The translations under genes and the position numbers were made by a program. A stretch of DNA of 64,000 bases, taken from assembly GCA_963707555.1 (NCBI GenBank), contig CAVPQM010000030.1, forward strand, positions 186,001 through 250,000, written 5' to 3'. Numbering within the stretch: the stretch's first letter is position 1; every line of letters starts with the position of its first letter. Shown one piece after another: positions 34,048-43,056 of the stretch. This stretch comes from JAFAFN01 sp963707555 (GTDB lineage: Bacteria > Actinomycetota > Acidimicrobiia > Acidimicrobiales > Microtrichaceae). The notes below the pieces were generated by a model that was not told where the DNA came from, did no database searches, and was given only the letters and a program-made list of their open reading frames with translations.

Positions 34048-35766
34048 GTGCCAGAGGGGGCAGAGTTGTCGTCAACGCCTGATGTTCGGACAACGTCGAA
34101 CGGCGTCACCGGGTCGGGGTTCCGCAACGTCGCCGACCCCGAGGCAGCGGTCCGCTACCGCGAGCTCGGCTACTGGGGCGACATCACGCTGTCGGACCGG
34201 GTCTCGGAGCTCGTCGACATCAGCCCTGGTGCCGAGGCGTTCGTCACCGACGGTGGTCGGGTCACGTGGGCGGGATACGACGACGCTGCGTGGAAGGTGT
34301 TCGAGGCGATCGTCGGAGCCGGCATCGAGCCGGGGGAGCGGGTTGCGGTGCTCCTTCCGGACGGTGCCTCGGTCCACGCCGCATTGCTCGGAGCTGAACG
34401 CGCCGGTGTCACTGCGGTCGGTCTCGGCATCCGGGCCGGAGTGGCAGAGGTCCACCACGTGGTGTCTCGCACAGGTGCGATCGCCCTCGTCAGCCACGAG
34501 CACCTGCGCGGTGCGGCGACCTCGGAGCTGTACGAGCGCCTCGGCAGCGAGTCCGACGTCCATCTTCGCCACCACATCGTCGTGCCCGACTTCGCCGCTG
34601 CGCCGACCGCTCCGATCCTGGTCGACGGAGTGGAGTCGCCCTTGGTCGACGACGACACGATCCGCTTGAGCGGCTCGCGACGGATCGAGGCCGACGACCT
34701 GTGGATGATCAACTCGACGTCGGGCACCACCGGACTGCCGAAGTGTGTGATGCACACCCAGAACCGCTGGATGTACTTCCACCGCAAGGCGGCGGAGTTC
34801 GGCGACCTCGACACCGAGGTCGTCCTGGGCGCCGTCCCGGCGCCGTTCGGATTCGGCCTGTGGACGTCGCACTTCACACCAGCGCTGCTCGGCGCGCCGA
34901 CGGTGACGATGGAGCGGTTCTCGCCGGAGCTCGCGCTGGAGCTGATCGAGCGTGAACGGGTCACGGTGCTGTGCTGCGTGTCGACGCAGTTCCTGCTCAT
35001 GATGAACTCGCCGCGTTTCGCGTCGACGGACTTCAGCTCGTTGCGAGTGATGTTCACCGGCGGCGAGGCGGTTCCCCTCGAGCAGTCGCGTCGCTGGGAA
35101 GCGGAGACCGATTCGCTGGTGCTGCAGTTCTTCGGCTCGAACGAGACGGGGCTGCTGAGCGGCACCACGACGCGCGACAACGAGTCGGAACGCCTCGAGA
35201 CCTGCGGCGCCGTGGTGCCGGAGATGCAGGTCCGGCTCTTCGACGACGGCGAGGACGTCACGGCGAGCGGACTCGGTCAGCCGGGGTGCAAGGGCCCCGC
35301 CACGTGCGTCGGATACCTGGACGACGACGAAGCGAACGCCACGCTCTTCACCGATGACGGCTGGATGCTGATGGGTGACATCAGCGAGCTGGACGACGAC
35401 GGCTACCTGCGGGTCGTCGGACGGAAGTCCGACATCATCATCCGCGGCGGCAAGAACATCAGCGCAGCCGAGGTCGAGCGCTATGCGAACGCACATCCGT
35501 CGGTGGCGCTCGCCGCCGCGGTCGCCGCTCCCGACGAGGTCTTCGGCGAGCGGGTCTGTCTCTACCTGCAGCTGACCGACGGTTCCGACTTCGAACCGGA
35601 TCTGCTCGCCGTTCGGGATCACTTCGAGGCCATGGGGGCCTCGCGCGAGCTCATCCCCGAGTACGTCGTCGTGCTTCCGGAGCTGCCTCGCAGCTCGGGG
35701 GCCAAGGTCGCCAAGGGCGCGCTCCGCGAGGACGCCGCCCAGAAGTTCGGGTCAGCACACCGCTGA
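34048..35766 (+). CDS. Acyl-CoA synthetase (AMP-forming, FadD-like)
   Basis: 572 residues. ATP-dependent activation of a carboxylic acid to its CoA thioester. Motifs: STSGTTGLPKCVMHT (P-loop), FFGSNETGLLSGT, the hinge GDISELDDDGYLRVVGRKSD followed by IIIRGGKNISAAEVE, and the C-terminal catalytic lysine region PRSSGAKVAKGALRED. GTG 34048 is the likely start, preceded by a strong promoter. It would generate the CoA ester that feeds the acyl-CoA dehydrogenases and ring-opening enzymes upstream, and is followed by the ABC importer genes. Confidence 0.9.
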   Translation: MPEGAELSSTPDVRTTSNGVTGSGFRNVADPEAAVRYRELGYWGDITLSDRVSELVDISPGAEAFVTDGGRVTWAGYDDAAWKVFEAIVGAGIEPGERVAVLLPDGASVHAALLGAERAGVTAVGLGIRAGVAEVHHVVSRTGAIALVSHEHLRGAATSELYERLGSESDVHLRHHIVVPDFAAAPTAPILVDGVESPLVDDDTIRLSGSRRIEADDLWMINSTSGTTGLPKCVMHTQNRWMYFHRKAAEFGDLDTEVVLGAVPAPFGFGLWTSHFTPALLGAPTVTMERFSPELALELIERERVTVLCCVSTQFLLMMNSPRFASTDFSSLRVMFTGGEAVPLEQSRRWEAETDSLVLQFFGSNETGLLSGTTTRDNESERLETCGAVVPEMQVRLFDDGEDVTASGLGQPGCKGPATCVGYLDDDEANATLFTDDGWMLMGDISELDDDGYLRVVGRKSDIIIRGGKNISAAEVERYANAHPSVALAAAVAAPDEVFGERVCLYLQLTDGSDFEPDLLAVRDHFEAMGASRELIPEYVVVLPELPRSSGAKVAKGALREDAAQKFGSAHR

Positions 35767-35774
35767 CGAAGTCA

Positions 35775-35791
35775 TCCGGGGAGTTCCCGGA
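35775..35791. terminator. Short hairpin after acyl-CoA synthetase gene
   Basis: TCCGGG-GAGTT-CCCGGA, a 6-bp perfect stem 8 bp after the stop codon, followed by a second weak hairpin (CACAC/GTGTG). May partly terminate before the ABC operon. Confidence 0.4.
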
Positions 35792-35841
35792 CTAGGGCCG
35801 CACACCTGTGTGGAACCTCTACAAGCAAGGGGGAGTACAAC

Positions 35842-37092
35842 ATGCGTTGGAGAGCTCAGCGGACCGCGAAGGTCTGGGGGGTTGCGATCGTGGCGCTCGC
35901 CGCGATCGGGGCCGGATGTTCCGACAACTCGAGCTCGGATTCGTCTCCGCTCGACGGAGGCGGTGACGGCGGTTCCGAGTCGGCAAAGGCGCCATCGGAA
36001 GGCGACGTGATCATCGGAGTGATCGCCGACACGTCCGGGCCTGCAGCCCAGGTGTCGACGGTGACCCAGGAGGGCATCGACCTCGCCGTCGAGGAGATCA
36101 ACGAGGACGGCGGAATCGACGGAACGCCGGTGGCGCTGATGCTGGACAACGATGCCGGCGACGCCACCCAGACCGCAGCGCTGGTCCGAAAGCAGGCTGC
36201 TGCTGGCGCGGAGACGATCCTGTTCACGACGTCGTCGGCATCGATCCTGGGCGTGAAGGCGGTGTGTGAAGAGCTGAAGGTCGTCTGCATCTCTCCGACG
36301 TCACCGAGTCCGGCGATCCCCGCGGCGCCGAACAACACCTACGCCTTCGGCGTGGCACCGGGGATCGACAAGACCGCCACGGCGCTCGCCGAGTCCATGC
36401 CGAAGGACGGCGTGAAGACGGTCGCCTTCCTCGAGGACAACAACCCGACCGTCATCGGTATCGATGACGCGTTGATCAAGGCGATGGAAGAGAACGGTCT
36501 CGACATCGTTGCTCGTGAGGCAGTCGCTCCGACCGCCAACGATGCATCGGCCGAGGTGGCTCGCATCGCGGCTGCGAAGCCGGATGCCGTCCTGATCTCG
36601 TCCCTCGGTGGCCAGCCGGAGATCACGATGACCAACGCGATGTTCCAGCAGCTTCCGGATCTGCCGAAGTTCGGCAAGCAGTCGCTGCCGAACCAGCCGT
36701 CGATCTGGTCCCTCGCGGATCCGGGTGCGCTCGAAGGCATCGTCTACGCGCAGACCATCGACATGACGAATCCACGCACCGAGGAGCTCGCGAAGAAGAT
36801 CGAGGAGCGGCTCGGCGGTGACTTCATCGCCATGAGCGACTACTACGCCCAGGGATACGACGCGGTGTACCTCGTCAGGATGGCCTACGAGGGTTCCGCC
36901 CCCGGTGAGCGCCTGAAGGGCTTCGAGTCGATCGAGGGCTACGAGCCTCACTTCGGCCAGGACGGCCTGACGCTCAGCTTCACCTCGGAGAAGCACAGCG
37001 CTCCCGACGACCTCTGCGCCATCGTGATGCTCGAGTTCGGCGCCGACAACCAGCCCGCCGGACCCTGGTCGGTCTTCCAGCCGACCTGCTGA
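35842..37092 (+). CDS. Branched-chain amino-acid-type ABC transporter substrate-binding lipoprotein
   Basis: 416 residues. Signal peptide with lipobox IGAGC (Cys26), acidic/Ser/Gly linker, then a LivJ-type periplasmic-binding fold (VIIGVIADTSGPAAQVSTVT, VAALIRKQ-like, YYAQGYDAVYLVRMA). Exported and lipid-anchored. ATG follows GGGGGAG. It heads a full Liv-type importer. Such receptors in catabolic clusters bind aromatic or alicyclic acids and amides as well as amino acids, so the ligand is probably the pathway substrate. A strong hairpin separates it from the permease gene, a usual way to make more receptor than membrane parts. Confidence 0.93.
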   Translation: MRWRAQRTAKVWGVAIVALAAIGAGCSDNSSSDSSPLDGGGDGGSESAKAPSEGDVIIGVIADTSGPAAQVSTVTQEGIDLAVEEINEDGGIDGTPVALMLDNDAGDATQTAALVRKQAAAGAETILFTTSSASILGVKAVCEELKVVCISPTSPSPAIPAAPNNTYAFGVAPGIDKTATALAESMPKDGVKTVAFLEDNNPTVIGIDDALIKAMEENGLDIVAREAVAPTANDASAEVARIAAAKPDAVLISSLGGQPEITMTNAMFQQLPDLPKFGKQSLPNQPSIWSLADPGALEGIVYAQTIDMTNPRTEELAKKIEERLGGDFIAMSDYYAQGYDAVYLVRMAYEGSAPGERLKGFESIEGYEPHFGQDGLTLSFTSEKHSAPDDLCAIVMLEFGADNQPAGPWSVFQPTC

Positions 37093-37169
37093 GCCCATGA
37101 TCGAGGACGGGCGACCCGGACACCGTCGACGCGTCATGCGCCAACCCCCGTGCGCGACGACGACGACGG

Positions 37170-37201
37170 CCGACGACCGATCGACGTGGATCGGTCGTCG
37201 G
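37170..37201. terminator. Strong intercistronic hairpin between receptor and permease genes
   Basis: A 13-bp perfect stem (CCGACGACCGATC / GATCGGTCGTCGG) with a 6-nt loop, in a 168-bp gap. It probably acts as partial terminator or mRNA-stabilising element, setting receptor to permease ratio. Confidence 0.65.
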
Positions 37202-37260
37202 GTTCCGCACCGCGACCGGGTCGCTCGTCCTTCGCTCACGATGACGGAAAGGTGAAGTAG

Positions 37261-38136
37261 ATGCCGCTCCAAGTATGGGTAGGGGCCATCCAGGTCGGGT
37301 GCTTCGCAGCGCTGATCGGGCTCGGCTACCAGCTCATCCTTCGCACTGCGAGGATCTTCATGTTCCCGCTGGGGGCGATCGCCTCCGGTGGAGCGTTGCT
37401 CACGTCGTTCCTGGCGGTGAAGAACGACTGGCCGTTCGCAGTCGCTGCGCTGGTCGGCGTGCTCGTCGGAGCAGCGGTCGCGATCGTCGCGGACATCGCG
37501 GTCCTGCGACCGATCCAGGAGCGCGCTGCAGCGGGCGACGAGCTGGTCGTCGTGGTGGGAACGATCGGCACGCTGTTCGCGATCCAGCAGCTCGACGGCA
37601 CGCTCTTCGGCCGGCAGTCCCAGCGGGTCCCCAGCTTCGTCGAGGGTTCCGCGTTCCGGTTCGCCGGAGCGTCGATCTCCCCGCAATGGGTGCTCACGGT
37701 CGTGGCGACGCTGATCGTGTTCATCGGCGGAGCGTCACTGATGAAGCGCGCCAAGTTCGGCCGCTACATGCGAGCGGTCGGCGCGAATCCACTTGCCGCT
37801 CGCCTGATGGGCGTGCCGGAGCGCAAGTTGCGAGCGGTCGCCTTCGGTCTGGGCGGCGCGGTCGCCGTGGTCGCCGGGCTCTTCCTGGGCACGCGGTCCG
37901 GCGTGCGGTTCGACTCCGGCTTCGAGTGGGCGATGCTCGGCTTCATCGCCTCGATCATCGGTGGCAGCGCCAGCGTCTACGGGCCGCTCGTCGGCGGACT
38001 GCTGGTCGCGATCATCCAGGCGTTCGCGTCGTTCAAGCTCGGCCCGGCGTGGCTCGACTACACGACGCTCGCCCTCGCTCTCATCTTCTTCTCCGTTCGG
38101 CCCGAAGGTCTGTTCGCCTCGAAGGGACGTGTCTGA
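37261..38136 (+). CDS. Branched-chain-type ABC transporter permease (LivH family)
   Basis: 291 residues with about eight hydrophobic segments: QVGCFAALIGLGYQLILRTA at the N-terminus and the conserved cytoplasmic loop GRYMRAVGANPLAARLMGV that docks the ATPase. Half of the transmembrane channel of the importer. AGGTGAAGTAG lies just upstream of ATG 37261. The stop shares one base with the next start. Confidence 0.92.
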   Translation: MPLQVWVGAIQVGCFAALIGLGYQLILRTARIFMFPLGAIASGGALLTSFLAVKNDWPFAVAALVGVLVGAAVAIVADIAVLRPIQERAAAGDELVVVVGTIGTLFAIQQLDGTLFGRQSQRVPSFVEGSAFRFAGASISPQWVLTVVATLIVFIGGASLMKRAKFGRYMRAVGANPLAARLMGVPERKLRAVAFGLGGAVAVVAGLFLGTRSGVRFDSGFEWAMLGFIASIIGGSASVYGPLVGGLLVAIIQAFASFKLGPAWLDYTTLALALIFFSVRPEGLFASKGRV

Positions 38137-39152
38137 TGGCAGTCGGAACAGCGCCAGCTGTCTCCCCAGCAGCGGTCGAGGGTGACCTCGACGCGATCCA
38201 CCGGAGGACCGATCGCCGACTCGGCCTCGTCGATCTGATCACTGCGGCGATCCTGCTCGGCGCAGGTCTCGCCGTGGCCGCGTCGTCGGAGTTCAACCGG
38301 GACGTCATCCTCCTGGTCTGCGTCTACACCCTCGCCGGCCTCGGCATGTACGTGCCGCTGGTCCTCAACGGCCAGCTCTCGCTCGCCTACGCCGCCTACG
38401 TCTCGATGGGCGCCTACGCGGTCGGCTGGGTCAGCTTGAACACGTCGATCTCTCCTGCGGTCGGCATCGTGTTCGGCATGGCGGTCGCTGCGATTGCGGC
38501 CGCACTCCTCGGTCTCGTCACGGTGAAGCTCAACGGCTTCTACCTCGCGGGGGTCACGTTCCTCTTCGATCGAGCCTTCAAGGCGTACGTGATCGAATCC
38601 GACTGGATCGGTGGAGCGAGCGGGATGTCGAACTTCTCCGCCGGGCAGTTCCTCGGCATCCAGCTCACCCGCCCGGTCGTGTCGACCGCAGCACTCGTCG
38701 TCACGTTGCTGCTCGTCGTGTACGTGGCACGACTCCGCCGCGGCCCGTTCGGTCTGCTCGCCAGGTTCCAACGCGAAGCGGGACGGACCGTCGAGTCCGC
38801 CGGCGTCCGCTCCCTTGCCGTGAAGGTCGCGTGTCTGGCCCTCGGGGCCGCCATCGCCGCCGTCGCCGGTGGGCTGTTCACGCTGCAGAACCGAGCGGTG
38901 TACCCGGAGACGTTCGGCCTGAACATCTTGTCGATCGCGATCTTCGCACCGCTCCTCGGCGGCCAGCGCAGCCCATGGGGCGCAGCCCTCGGCGCTGCTG
39001 TCGTCTGCTGGCTCTACTTCGGGATGAACGTGGCACAGGACACCGGCACTCTTGTGTTCTCCCTCGCCGTGGTCGCGATCGTACGTCTCGCTCCGGGCGG
39101 AGTCCTCGGGCTCATCTCGAGCCTCTGGGCGAAGGTGAGGGCGACGTCATGA
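38136..39152 (+). CDS. Branched-chain-type ABC transporter permease (LivM family)
   Basis: 338 residues, ten predicted helices. Contains LNGQLSLAYAAYVSMGAYAV, the LivM-type variant of the GQxSLGH motif, a conserved FYLAGVTFLFDRAFKAYV region, and an ATPase-docking loop (LLARFQREAGRTVESAGV). Forms the channel with the LivH-type protein. Its ATG overlaps the livH stop by 1 bp and its end overlaps livG by 4 bp. Confidence 0.92.
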   Translation: MAVGTAPAVSPAAVEGDLDAIHRRTDRRLGLVDLITAAILLGAGLAVAASSEFNRDVILLVCVYTLAGLGMYVPLVLNGQLSLAYAAYVSMGAYAVGWVSLNTSISPAVGIVFGMAVAAIAAALLGLVTVKLNGFYLAGVTFLFDRAFKAYVIESDWIGGASGMSNFSAGQFLGIQLTRPVVSTAALVVTLLLVVYVARLRRGPFGLLARFQREAGRTVESAGVRSLAVKVACLALGAAIAAVAGGLFTLQNRAVYPETFGLNILSIAIFAPLLGGQRSPWGAALGAAVVCWLYFGMNVAQDTGTLVFSLAVVAIVRLAPGGVLGLISSLWAKVRATS

Positions 39153-39943
39153 ACGCCGTGCCGAGCTCACCTCGCCACCGACCGGTGCTCTCGTGCGTCG
39201 GCCTGTCCAAGCACTTCGGCGGCGTCGCCGCACTCGATGACGTGACCCTCGAGTTCACCCCTGGGGAGGTCATGGCGCTCGTCGGGCCCAACGGAGCCGG
39301 GAAGTCGACGCTCATCGACACTCTCACGGGCTACGTCAAGCAGGACAGCGGCACCGTGCATGTCGACGGCACGCCGCTCACCGGCGCACCGTGGCGCCGC
39401 GCTCGTCGCGGCGGGATCCGTCGAACCTTCCAGCACCCGAAGCTGGCGACCGGCCTGAGCGTCGAGGAGAACGTGCTCGTCGGAGCGCTCGGCGACAGCC
39501 GCGGCACCGTTCGCGGTGTCGGCGTCTCCTCGTTGCTCCCGGCATCGCTGCGTGAGATGCGGCGAGCCCGGAACGCGTCCGACGACGCGCTCGCGTTCCT
39601 CGGGGTGCGAGCGACCGGAACGACCGGTTCGCTGTCGATGGGCGAGCAGCGCCTCACCGACCTCGCGAGGGCGATCTCGGTCAAGCCCGACATCGTCTTC
39701 CTGGACGAGCCGTTCGCCGGCGGCGACGCCGCAGGCATGGCGCGCATGGGACAGTCGATCCGGGACCTCGCAGATCAGGGGTGCACGGTCGTCGTCGTGG
39801 ACCACCACATCGACGTGCTCGCCGAGCTCGCCGATCGGATGGTCCTCATGTTCCAAGGCGCCGTCGTGTTCGACGGAGCTCCCGAGGTCGGCCTCGCCTC
39901 GTCGGAGATGCGAACGATCTACTTCGGAGATTCACATGTCTGA
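39149..39943 (+). CDS. Branched-chain-type ABC transporter ATP-binding protein (LivG family)
   Basis: 264 residues. Walker A GPNGAGKST, Q-loop in IRRTFQHPKLATGLSVEENV, Walker B DIVFLDEPFAG, H-loop VDHHID. The ABC signature reads LSMGEQR rather than LSGGQ, a departure that may lower or change ATP-dimer contacts. The overlap by 4 bp with livM and 8 bp with livF shows one translationally coupled unit. Confidence 0.92.
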   Translation: MNAVPSSPRHRPVLSCVGLSKHFGGVAALDDVTLEFTPGEVMALVGPNGAGKSTLIDTLTGYVKQDSGTVHVDGTPLTGAPWRRARRGGIRRTFQHPKLATGLSVEENVLVGALGDSRGTVRGVGVSSLLPASLREMRRARNASDDALAFLGVRATGTTGSLSMGEQRLTDLARAISVKPDIVFLDEPFAGGDAAGMARMGQSIRDLADQGCTVVVVDHHIDVLAELADRMVLMFQGAVVFDGAPEVGLASSEMRTIYFGDSHV

Positions 39944-40712
39944 ACCAGTGACGTTGCACCTCCGAGACATCGGCGTCAGCTACGGCGAGGCCGTGGCGGT
40001 CGATGGTGTGGACTTCGATGTCCCGCCGGGGAAGATCACCGCGCTCCTCGGTCCGAACGGTGCCGGGAAGTCCTCGACGATGCTCGCCGCCTACGGCGCG
40101 GTGAGGAGCAGCGGTCGGGTCGTGCTCGGCGACGAGGACCTCTCCGACATGTCGCAGCGCCAGCGCGTCCGCAGCGGAATAGTGCTCGTCCCACAGGGAC
40201 GGCAGCTGTTCCCCACGATGACGATCGAGGAGAACCTCAGGGTCGTCGCCGACCTCAATGGACTCGGTCAGGAGGCCGTGGAGCGTGGGCTCGGCTACTT
40301 CCCCGTGCTCAGCGAGCGGCGGTCGAACCCTGCGGGTGTCATGAGCGGAGGGGAGCAGCGGATGCTCGGACTCGCTCGAGCGATGATGATGCATCCTCGT
40401 GTCCTCCTGCTCGACGAGGCCGTCGACGGGCTGTCCGTCGGCACCGTTCGAGTGCTGATGGACGCCATCCGATCGCTCGCTGACGCCGGCGTCGCCGTCG
40501 CGATGGCGGAACCGACCGCTGGCCCGATCCTCGGCTCCGTGGACCGCGGTGCCGTCCTCATCCGCGGCCAGGTCCGAGGTGTCGCCGAGGCCGCCGACGA
40601 GCTCGAAGCCACGTACGCGGAGCAGCTCGGCCTGCTCGACGCTCCGCTCACCGCAGTCGAACCTTCTGCGGCAGCCACCACCGATCCGACCAGCAAGGGG
40701 ACACAGCAATGA
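39936..40712 (+). CDS. Branched-chain-type ABC transporter ATP-binding protein (LivF family)
   Basis: 258 residues. Walker A GPNGAGKSS, Q-loop VPQGRQLFPTMTIEENLRV, signature MSGGEQRML, and Walker B VLLLDEAVDGLS (Ala replaces the usual Pro, catalytic Glu kept). About 30 C-terminal residues rich in Ala/Thr extend past the usual end. Pairs with LivG. Its stop overlaps the following LLM start by 4 bp, tying transport to the oxidoreductase genes. Confidence 0.92.
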   Translation: MSEPVTLHLRDIGVSYGEAVAVDGVDFDVPPGKITALLGPNGAGKSSTMLAAYGAVRSSGRVVLGDEDLSDMSQRQRVRSGIVLVPQGRQLFPTMTIEENLRVVADLNGLGQEAVERGLGYFPVLSERRSNPAGVMSGGEQRMLGLARAMMMHPRVLLLDEAVDGLSVGTVRVLMDAIRSLADAGVAVAMAEPTAGPILGSVDRGAVLIRGQVRGVAEAADELEATYAEQLGLLDAPLTAVEPSAAATTDPTSKGTQQ

Positions 40713-41650
40713 CCCACCCACTCCAGTTCGGTTGTCAGTTCCAGCCGTTCAAGGGGAAGGACCTCTTCCTCGACACCGCACGGCAGGTCGAGGACCTGGG
40801 ATTCGCCGCAGCGACCTTCCCGGATCACTTCGGCGGCTGGACGGGCGTATGGCCGTCGATCACCGCTGCAGCATCGGTCACCTCGACGCTGAGGCTCGGG
40901 ACGCTGACGATCAACAACGATCTGTGGAACCCGATCGTCCTCGCCCGCGACGTCGCGAGCGTCGACCAGTTCAGCGAGGGGCGGGTCGAGCTCGGCATGG
41001 GCGCCGGCTGGCGGACCGCGGACTACGACATCACCGGTCTGGCGTACGACCGGCCGGGCCGGCGCATCGCCAGGTTGGCGGAGACGATCGACATCCTCGA
41101 GAAGTACTGGGCGGCGGGCGAGTTCGAGCACTCCGGCGAGCACTATTCGGCGCAGGGGTCCGAGCCCCGCATCCGGGCGTTCCAGGACCGGCGCGTGCCG
41201 CTCTTCGTCGGTGGCGGCGGCGACAAGATCCTCACGCTCGCCGCTCGGACCGCTGACATCATCGGCGTCCACATCAACCTCAACGGTGGAGCGTTCACGA
41301 TCGGGACCGGCGCCGCGAACCAGGAGCAGGGTGTCGTCCAGGACGTGATGGAGCAGCGACTGGAGCTCATCCGGGCGAACATCCCGGAGGGCAAGGACCC
41401 GGTGCTCCAGATCTTCTTCATGGAGGTCCGTGAGGGTGCGTCGCCGCTCGAAGCCGCGGAGTCCGTGGCACCGACGTTCGGCATCACGCCCGAGCAGGTC
41501 GTCGAGTCGCCGTACTTCCTCGTCGGGCCGCCCGAGGCGATGGCCGAGAAGGTCCGCTCGATCTACGAGCGGTACGGCATCTCGTACTTCACGTGCCGCG
41601 AGGACCACCTCGGGATCATGGCCGAACTGCTGCCGCGCCTCCTGGGCTGA
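40709..41650 (+). CDS. LLM class oxidoreductase, F420-dependent type
   Basis: 313-residue luciferase-like TIM barrel. FPDHFGGW, RLGTLTINNDLWNPIVLARD, the family signature LDQFSEGRVELGMGAGW-like stretch (VDQFSEGRVELGMGAGW), and FVGGGGDKILTLAARTADII. Resembles the actinobacterial F420-dependent subfamily whose members reduce or oxidise substrates by hydride transfer from F420H2. Translationally coupled to the ABC ATPase (ATGA overlap), so its substrate is probably the imported compound. Confidence 0.88.
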   Translation: MTHPLQFGCQFQPFKGKDLFLDTARQVEDLGFAAATFPDHFGGWTGVWPSITAAASVTSTLRLGTLTINNDLWNPIVLARDVASVDQFSEGRVELGMGAGWRTADYDITGLAYDRPGRRIARLAETIDILEKYWAAGEFEHSGEHYSAQGSEPRIRAFQDRRVPLFVGGGGDKILTLAARTADIIGVHINLNGGAFTIGTGAANQEQGVVQDVMEQRLELIRANIPEGKDPVLQIFFMEVREGASPLEAAESVAPTFGITPEQVVESPYFLVGPPEAMAEKVRSIYERYGISYFTCREDHLGIMAELLPRLLG

Positions 41651-41695
41651 GCATCGATCACCCCTCACCAGCGACAACCGAAAGGAACACCACAC

Positions 41696-42094
41696 ATGGT
41701 CACTCCCGATCAGTACGAAACCCACATGCGCGACTACCTCCACGCACTCTCCACCGGCGACGGTGCAGGCGTCGCGTCACGCTTCGCTGACGACGTCGTC
41801 TTCCACGTCGGTGGCAGCCACGATCTCTCCGGTGCGTTCACCGGTCGCGAGAACGTCGCCGCCGCACTCGGCCGCTTCAAGGAGCGCAGCGGCGGCACCG
41901 TCAAGCTCGTCCCGGGCGAGCCGATGTTCAACGGCGAGTACTGCGCCGTCACGCTCCAGTTCACCGCGCACAGGCCGGGCAAGATGATGTCCCAGCAGGG
42001 CATCGACGTGTTCCGCCTCGGACCCGGCGGTGTCCAGGAAGTCTGGTTGTTCTCGACCGACCAGGCCTTCGAAGACGAGTTCTGGGCCGAGTAG
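41696..42094 (+). CDS. SnoaL-like / NTF2-fold protein
   Basis: 132 residues. Helix YETHMRDYLHALSTGDGAGV followed by FADDVVFHVGGSHDLSGAFTG and a curved sheet ending FRLGPGGVQEVWLFSTDQAF: a nuclear-transport-factor-2-like pocket as in SnoaL and ketosteroid isomerases. May isomerise, dehydrate or bind a pathway intermediate. ATG 41696 has GAAAGGAAC upstream, the same site as before the aldehyde dehydrogenase. Encoded between two LLM enzymes. Confidence 0.85.
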   Translation: MVTPDQYETHMRDYLHALSTGDGAGVASRFADDVVFHVGGSHDLSGAFTGRENVAAALGRFKERSGGTVKLVPGEPMFNGEYCAVTLQFTAHRPGKMMSQQGIDVFRLGPGGVQEVWLFSTDQAFEDEFWAE

Positions 42095-42108
42095 GGCCCA
42101 GGCCGGTC

Positions 42109-42999
42109 ATGCACATAGGTGCTGTCTTCCCCCACGAGATCGAGCTCGAACAGCCGTCGGACCTCGCCTCCTTGTTGATGGGCCTGGAGGCGCTCGGCTT
42201 CGACTACCTCACCGTGTTCGATCACGTGGGGGGAGCGCCGGCCTCCCAGCTCGGCGACCTGCCGGTCGTCCCCTACACGAACGCGTCGCCGTTCTTCGAG
42301 GCGATCGTGCTGCTCGGCTTCGCTGCGGCGGTGTCGACCTCACTGGGACTCTCCACGGGCGTGCTCGTGCTCCCTCAGCGCCAGGTGGTGCTGGCCGCGA
42401 AGCAACTCGCCACGCTGGACCAGATCAGCGGCGGCCGGCTGCGCGTCGGCGTCGGGGTCGGTTGGAACCCCGCCGAGTACGAAGCTCTGGGCGTCGACTT
42501 CACTCGCCGAGGTGACGTCCTCGACGAGCAGGTCGATCTGCTCCGCTCGCTCTGGAGCGACGAGTTGGTCGTCGCGGACGGCGGCCTCCACCGATGGACC
42601 GGGATCGGCCTCGACCCTCGGCCGGCGTCCCCGCCGCCCATCTGGTTCGGTGGGATCTCCCGGCGCGCCCTGCGCCGTGCGGCTCGAACCGGCGATGGTT
42701 GGATCCCTCCGATGATCGACACCGAGTCCGGCGAGCGACCGGACATCGACGGTGCGCTCGAGCACCTCGACCAGCTGCTCGGCGACGCCGGTCGACGTCG
42801 CGATGGCTTCGGGATCGAGGGAAGGGTGCGGTGGACGCCAGCGAGTCAACCCCGCAGCATCGTCGCCGACGAGGCCGAGATGTGGCGATCGCGCGGCGCG
42901 ACGCACATGGCGGTCGCCGCTGCGCACGACCCATCCGCCCGCAGCGTGGCTCACTACCTGGAGACGTTCGCGTCGGCGAAGGACGCGTTGACGTCATGA
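42109..42999 (+). CDS. LLM class oxidoreductase, F420-dependent type
   Basis: 296 residues. MHIGAVFPHEIELEQPSDLA, GFDYLTVFDHVGG, LPQRQVVLAAKQLATLDQIS, GGRLRVGVGVGWNPAEYEAL and PPIWFGGISRRALRRAARTGDGW-type blocks (the last split here as IWFGGISRRALRRAARTGD) place it in the F420-dependent LLM family. Third LLM enzyme of the island. Spaced 14 bp after the NTF2-like gene. Reaction unknown; hydride transfer to or from the transported substrate is inferred. Confidence 0.88.
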   Translation: MHIGAVFPHEIELEQPSDLASLLMGLEALGFDYLTVFDHVGGAPASQLGDLPVVPYTNASPFFEAIVLLGFAAAVSTSLGLSTGVLVLPQRQVVLAAKQLATLDQISGGRLRVGVGVGWNPAEYEALGVDFTRRGDVLDEQVDLLRSLWSDELVVADGGLHRWTGIGLDPRPASPPPIWFGGISRRALRRAARTGDGWIPPMIDTESGERPDIDGALEHLDQLLGDAGRRRDGFGIEGRVRWTPASQPRSIVADEAEMWRSRGATHMAVAAAHDPSARSVAHYLETFASAKDALTS

Positions 43000-43056
43000 C
43001 CGCCACGGGTACGGTCGAACGTTGCGACAGGGAGAGACAGTGAAGGAACTGCAGCG

